Source: Thermoflavimicrobium daqui (GTDB lineage Bacteria; Bacillota; Bacilli; Thermoactinomycetales; Thermoactinomycetaceae). Taken from it: DNA of 64,000 bases. The position numbers were made by a program, and so were the translations under genes. Position 1 is the stretch's first letter. Every line of letters starts with the position of its first letter. This document shows positions 60,041 through 64,000 of this stretch, piece after piece. Location of the stretch: the NCBI RefSeq assembly GCF_003313465.1, contig NZ_KZ845667.1:1-64000 (forward strand). The letters run 5' to 3'. The notes beneath the pieces are model-generated. The model ran no database searches, was not told the DNA's origin, and worked only from the letters and a program-made list of their open reading frames with translations.

Positions 60041-60980
60041 AGCCAAGACAAGTGTTCTTGCAATGATTGCAATAATTGTCAGTGCGATCTTTCTATTTAT
60101 TCATCTCGGTCATAATTGGGATTATGCTCTTCCAAAAAGGAGTATGAAGCTACTTGCCATCCTCCTAACAGGAACTTCTATCGCATTATCGACCATTGTG
60201 TTCCAAACGATTACGAATAACCGAATATTAACTCCAAGTATATTGGGTTTAGATTCGTTGTATATGTTTATACAAACTTTTGTTATTTTTATTTTTGGCT
60301 CAGCGACTATATCGATCACAAATAGCAATATAAATTTTGGGATTTCAGTCGGTTTAATGATCCTGTTTTCTGGTGTGTTATATCGTGTACTTTTTAAAAG
60401 AGAAGAACAAAATATTTATTTTCTACTTTTAATCGGACTGATTTTTGGAACTTTATTCCAAAGTTTATCTTCTTTCATGCAAGTATTGATTGATCCAAAC
60501 GAATTTCAGATCGTACAAGATAAGATGTTTGCTAGTTTTAATAATATAAAAACCGACCTGCTTGTTATAGCAAGTATTTCTATCATCTTTGTTTTGATTT
60601 ATTTTGCAAGGTTTGCTAAATACTTGGATGTATTATCACTAGGAAGAGATCAAGCGATCAATTTAGGAGTCGATTATGATTATGTGGTAAAAAGGTTATT
60701 AATCATTGTCTCAATCCTTATTTCTATATCGACTGCTTTAGTTGGTCCAATCACTTTCTTAGGTCTACTTGTTGCGAATGTTGCCTATGAGTTTTTTAAG
60801 ACATATCAGCATAAGTATTTGATTTTCGGCTCTATTTTGATTAGCATCGTGGCATTAGTCGGAGGACAGTTGATTGTTGAAAGAGTGTTTACCTTCTCTA
60901 CGACACTGAGTGTAATTATCAATTTCATCGGTGGAATTTACTTTATCTATCTACTATTAAGGGAGAATAAATCATGGTAG
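60030..60980 (+). CDS. yclO: Petrobactin-type ferric siderophore ABC permease, second subunit
   Basis: A 316-residue FecCD permease paralogous to the preceding one, with LLTGTSIALSTIVFQTITNN near 40, TPSILGLDSLYMFIQT and VGPITFLGLLVANVAYE. It corresponds to YclO. It overlaps yclN by 11 bases and its end overlaps the ATPase start by 7 bases, so translation of the three is coupled. Heterodimer with YclN in the membrane is expected. Confidence 0.88.
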   Translation: MGYKAKTSVLAMIAIIVSAIFLFIHLGHNWDYALPKRSMKLLAILLTGTSIALSTIVFQTITNNRILTPSILGLDSLYMFIQTFVIFIFGSATISITNSNINFGISVGLMILFSGVLYRVLFKREEQNIYFLLLIGLIFGTLFQSLSSFMQVLIDPNEFQIVQDKMFASFNNIKTDLLVIASISIIFVLIYFARFAKYLDVLSLGRDQAINLGVDYDYVVKRLLIIVSILISISTALVGPITFLGLLVANVAYEFFKTYQHKYLIFGSILISIVALVGGQLIVERVFTFSTTLSVIINFIGGIYFIYLLLRENKSW

Positions 60981-61732
60981 ATGTGAGAAATGTATCTAAG
61001 AAATATGGACAGCGCAATGTAGTTGAAGATGTTTCGATCCAGATAGTCAAGGGTAAGATCACCTCTTTTATTGGCGCGAATGGGGCTGGTAAGAGTACTT
61101 TGTTATCTATGATTAGCCGCCTAATTGCCAAAGATACAGGGGATATTCTGATAGATGGCAAGGAAATCTCTCAGTATAAAAGTAATGATCTAGCAAAGAA
61201 AATATCGATTCTAAAACAAACCAATCATATCAACCTTCGCTTAACGATTAGAGAATTAGTTTCTTTTGGACGTTTTCCTTATTCTCAGGGAAGACTTTCC
61301 GAAGAGGATTGGAAACATGTTGATGAGGCGATTCGATATATGGCATTAGAGGATATTCAATATAAATATCTTGATCAATTAAGTGGTGGTCAAAGACAAA
61401 GAGCTTATATCGCTATGGTGATTGCCCAAGATACGGAATATATTCTCTTAGATGAGCCGTTGAATAATCTAGATATGAAACATTCGGTTCAGATTATGAA
61501 AATATTGAGAAGGTTAGTAGACGAGCTAGGTAAAACGATTATTATCGTCATCCATGATATTAATTTTGCCTCTCGCTATTCTGATTATATCGTTGCCCTT
61601 AAGGATGGTAAGGTAGTCAGAAAAGGTATGACAGATGAAATTATCGAGCAGCAAGCTTTAAAAGAAATCTTTGATATGGAGATTGCAATAAAAAATATCG
61701 ATGATTGCCCAATTTGTGACTATTTCTCTTAA
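60974..61732 (+). CDS. yclP: Petrobactin-type ABC transporter ATPase
   Basis: The 252-residue ATPase has Walker A GANGAGKST, signature LSGGQRQRAYIAMVIAQ, Walker B YILLDEP and switch H in VIHDINFA. Length and the FepC-type pattern match YclP. It powers siderophore import. Confidence 0.9.
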   Translation: MVDVRNVSKKYGQRNVVEDVSIQIVKGKITSFIGANGAGKSTLLSMISRLIAKDTGDILIDGKEISQYKSNDLAKKISILKQTNHINLRLTIRELVSFGRFPYSQGRLSEEDWKHVDEAIRYMALEDIQYKYLDQLSGGQRQRAYIAMVIAQDTEYILLDEPLNNLDMKHSVQIMKILRRLVDELGKTIIIVIHDINFASRYSDYIVALKDGKVVRKGMTDEIIEQQALKEIFDMEIAIKNIDDCPICDYFS

Positions 61733-61802
61733 ATTAATTACCTAGATGTTTTTCGTACTACTTTTTATTCATAATATAAAAATTGATTAGAGGTGGAAAA
61801 AG

Positions 61803-62756
61803 ATGAAGAAGGCACTTATGCTATTTATCGTTGCTGTTTTATCAGTTTTTGCTGTTGCATGTGGATCAACGGGTTCCAGTCAAAGTTCATCAGCAGAAAC
61901 AAAGAAAGGTGAAGAAATTACCATTAAGCACAAGCTAGGAGAAACAAAAGTAAAGAAAAATCCTCAAAAGGTAGTCGTATTTGATTTTGGTGCATTGGAT
62001 TCTCTCGATAAACTGGGTGTCAATGTTACAGGAGTACCACAACAAGGAATTCCTTCTTATCTTTCAAAGTATAAAAGCTCAAAGTATACCAATGTAGGTG
62101 GGTTAAAAGAACCTGACTTTGAAAAAATTAATGAAATTGGTGCTGATTTAATTATTATCTCTGGTAGACAAGCTGAGCAGTATAAAGAGTTTTCTAAAAT
62201 TGCTCCAACCATTCATCTCGCAGTAGATACAGCAAATTATATGGATTCTTTTAAAGAAAATATGAAAACATTAGGAAAGATTTTTGATAAAGAAGCTGTT
62301 GTAGACCAAGAGCTTGCAAAAATTGAAGAAAGCATTAAGAATCTAAAACTAAAAGCGACTGCAAGTAAAAAGAACGCCTTAATTATTTTAGCAAATGACA
62401 ATAAAGTTAGTGCTTATGGAGCTAATTCTAGATTTGGAATTATTCATGATGTATTTGGTTTAACACCTGTTGATAAGAATATTAAAGTATCTACACATGG
62501 ACAAAGCATTTCTTTCGAATATATTGCAGAGAAAAATCCAGACTATCTCTATGTCATTGACCGAGGTACTGTTGTAAAAGGAAACAAACTGCAATCTTCA
62601 GCAAAACAAGTTGTAGAAAATGAATTAGTTAAGAACACCAAAGCATATAAAGAGAAACATATCGTATATCTCGATGCAAACTATTGGTACCTTTCCGGTG
62701 GAGGACTAGTTTCCGTCGCCGAGATGGCAAAAGAAATCGAAAAAAGTATTCAGTAG
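61803..62756 (+). CDS. yclQ: Petrobactin-type siderophore-binding lipoprotein
   Basis: A lipobox ends AVAC (cysteine near 20) and a Ser/Glu linker leads to a helical-backbone binding protein with VVVFDFGALDSLDKLGV, GGLKEPDFEKINEIGADLII and GRQAEQYKEF. The 317-residue length and these segments match B. subtilis YclQ, which binds petrobactin and its precursor. AGAGGTGG precedes the ATG; a 70-base gap separates it from yclP and a strong terminator closes the operon. Confidence 0.88.
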   Translation: MKKALMLFIVAVLSVFAVACGSTGSSQSSSAETKKGEEITIKHKLGETKVKKNPQKVVVFDFGALDSLDKLGVNVTGVPQQGIPSYLSKYKSSKYTNVGGLKEPDFEKINEIGADLIIISGRQAEQYKEFSKIAPTIHLAVDTANYMDSFKENMKTLGKIFDKEAVVDQELAKIEESIKNLKLKATASKKNALIILANDNKVSAYGANSRFGIIHDVFGLTPVDKNIKVSTHGQSISFEYIAEKNPDYLYVIDRGTVVKGNKLQSSAKQVVENELVKNTKAYKEKHIVYLDANYWYLSGGGLVSVAEMAKEIEKSIQ

Positions 62757-62779
62757 AAATACTTGATTGTGATTAAAAG

Positions 62780-62818
62780 GATACCATCGTTGAATTTCCA
62801 ACGGCGGTATCTTTTTTT
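62780..62818 (+). terminator. Terminator of yclNOPQ
   Basis: GATACCATCGTTG at 62780-62792 pairs with one mismatch to CAACGGCGGTATC at 62799-62811, followed by TTTTTTT. Confidence 0.88.
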
Positions 62819-62880
62819 CTGCTAGTTCGATAAATAACGCTTTATATCTTTGCGAGCGGGAAACCTCTAGCAAGGCGAAC

Positions 62881-63009
62881 CATGATCGAGACATCAACGC
62901 TGCTAAAAACATTTTGTAAGAAGGTATGAGAGTAATTGCCATGGGACTCATGATCTAAGCTTGGTACACGAAGAGATTACCCAAGAATCCCCTGCGTTTA
63001 CGCATGGGG
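62881..63009 (+). mobile_element. IS200/IS605-type remnant: TnpB C-terminus and right-end hairpin
   Basis: HDRDINAAKNIL followed by a stop, then EGMRVIAMGLM, is the C-terminal zinc-knuckle/RuvC-III region of IS605 OrfB (TnpB), whose usual form is HDRDINAAxNI. An in-frame TAA (62917-62919) interrupts it, and the upstream part of the gene is gone. About 30 bases downstream CCCCTGCG-TTTA-CGCATGGGG at 62989-63009 is the imperfect hairpin typical of this family's right end. The element is dead. Confidence 0.8.
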
Positions 63010-63153
63010 GGGTAAGATAGCAGCAGTAGGTTTTGGATGGGAAAAAATCTTTCAACTCTTTTTTTTCGCCCAATTAATAGGGTTCATTGGAGAGAGTGTA
63101 GTATCAGGTTTATCCGGTTAAGTCAAAATTCTCTTTCTATTAAACAAAAGGTT

Positions 63154-64000
63154 TCATACAGGGGATTTTGGTGGTTTATCATGTCTTAAAAATTGAATAC
63201 AAACAGGCTCAGAAACGTGTAAAGAGTCCCGAGGTTCGGATAATTTGCCTGTTTCTTGATCGATTTCAAAGGAGATAATCGAATCGGAACTTTGATTAGC
63301 CACCACTAAAAAGCGTCCATCTGGTGACAAGGAAAAATTGCGAGGGTTATTCCCTCTGGTTGATACCTTATCCACAAAAGTTAAATGACCATTTTCTTGA
63401 TTAATTTGATATATGAAAATACTGTTATCCCCCCGAATGGATCCATACAAAAATCTTCCTGAAGGCAGAATGTGTATATCTGCACCAGTGTTCTTAGGAT
63501 TAATTGGTTGAGGTAAGGTAGGGATATTTTGTAACTGTGTAAGTGAGCCATCATTTGTATAGGAATATACGGTAATTGTACAATCTAGTTCATTGATAAG
63601 ATAGGCGTAAGGATTGAGCGGATGAAATACAAGGTGCCGAGGACCTGCACCTGGTTGAAGTTGGATGTCTTTTATATTGTTTAGTTTATTGTCTTTAGTT
63701 AATTGGTAGATTTTAATTCTATCTAAACCCAGATCCGGAACATAAGCAAATTGCATAGAGGGATCGATAATAATCGAATGAGGGTGTGCGTTTGATTGTC
63801 TGTCCACGCGAATACTACTTCCTTCATGTTGTACCAGATCGGTGATCTCACCAATCTCTCCATTTGCTCGGATGGGAAAACTACAAATATTCCCCCCAGA
63901 ATAATTAACTGCAAACAACTGCCTCTTTTGACTATTCAAACTTACATAACATGGATGTGCGCCGAGAGTAAGCTGTTCATTTAGATAAGTAAGTTCCCCT
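63154..64000 (-). CDS. Lactonase-family seven-bladed propeller protein (5' end outside window)
   Basis: The frame is open from the window edge to the stop at 63154. The sequence shows repeated propeller blades, for example SNAHPHSIIIDPSMQFAYVP, GAGPRHLVFHPLNPYAYLIN, ILPSGRFLYGSIRGDNSI and NPRNFSLSPDGRFLVVANQS. These match the 6-phosphogluconolactonase-like lactonase family (PF10282, as E. coli Pgl and B. subtilis YkgB). It may hydrolyse 6-phosphogluconolactone; distinguishing this from other lactonases is not possible by eye. A TTG at 63939 could be mistaken for the start, but coding pattern continues upstream to 64000. Confidence 0.82.
   Translation of the reverse strand, partial: GELTYLNEQLTLGAHPCYVSLNSQKRQLFAVNYSGGNICSFPIRANGEIGEITDLVQHEGSSIRVDRQSNAHPHSIIIDPSMQFAYVPDLGLDRIKIYQLTKDNKLNNIKDIQLQPGAGPRHLVFHPLNPYAYLINELDCTITVYSYTNDGSLTQLQNIPTLPQPINPKNTGADIHILPSGRFLYGSIRGDNSIFIYQINQENGHLTFVDKVSTRGNNPRNFSLSPDGRFLVVANQSSDSIISFEIDQETGKLSEPRDSLHVSEPVCIQFLRHDKPPKSPV

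Overview
The window comes from a low-GC, Gram-positive Bacillales chromosome (Bacillus sensu lato or a relative such as the Thermoactinomycetaceae). This rests on strong AGGAGG-type ribosome binding sites with frequent TTG/GTG starts, CcpA-type cre boxes, a GlnK/GlnL-type two-component pair, Spl-type radical SAM and YhfC proteins, PaiA/PaiB, and a YclNOPQ-type petrobactin importer. I see no rRNA, tRNA, CRISPR array or intact prophage. The species call is inference.

Layout. 1-310: 3' end of an IS1182-type transposase. 323-3921: glutamate symporter gene with a GlnL/GlnK-type two-component system; four 10-bp-phased repeats resembling GlnL sites lie upstream of the transporter. 4144-12234: the most interesting block, made of a ROK regulator, an iron/thiamine-type ABC importer (lipoprotein, ATPase, fused double permease), an argininosuccinate-lyase paralog with altered substrate-loop residues, and a BadF/NAGK-type kinase whose start overlaps the lyase stop. 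It looks like a catabolic system for an N-substituted aspartate carrying a sugar or amino group. 12.5-18.4 kb: CAP-domain lipoprotein, CitMHS citrate transporter under a perfect cre box, AbrB-type membrane protein, two peptidoglycan amidases. 18.9-23.8 kb: radical SAM protein, TrhO, flavin monooxygenase, and a CadC-type metal sensor whose CadA ATPase gene has decayed next to a surviving PCYCGC lipoprotein gene. 24-26.6 kb: proline dehydrogenase with a textbook sigma-54 promoter, divergent from its probable sigma-54 activator.

26.8-40 kb: mixed single genes: SGNH hydrolase, TrmB regulator with azlCD, AlaX, SodC-like lipoprotein, thioredoxin-like protein, HEAT-repeat protein, L,D-transpeptidase, YhfC, BNR-propeller protein, MATE pump, SPOR protein behind a perfect 21-bp palindrome. 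40-50 kb: two tandem short-chain dehydrogenases, a small unlisted 59-residue protein, a cupin-XRE regulator beside a fused two-domain nitroreductase resembling iodotyrosine deiodinase, a DeoR regulator with four phased repeats plus a HAD phosphatase, and a B12-binding radical SAM protein. 48.8-58.5 kb: GNATs, an APH(3')-like kinase, O-methyltransferase, ribokinase, amine oxidase, SAM methyltransferase, paiAB. 59-62.8 kb: Fur-boxed yclNOPQ. 62.86-64 kb: IS605 TnpB remnant with its right-end hairpin, and a lactonase-type propeller gene running off the window.

A recurrent theme is gene decay. Remnants of cadA, a GNAT, a cupin, a MarR regulator, TnpB and several unidentified reading frames sit in intergenic gaps, and a roughly 130-bp degenerate repeat occurs twice (12.3 and 19.9 kb).
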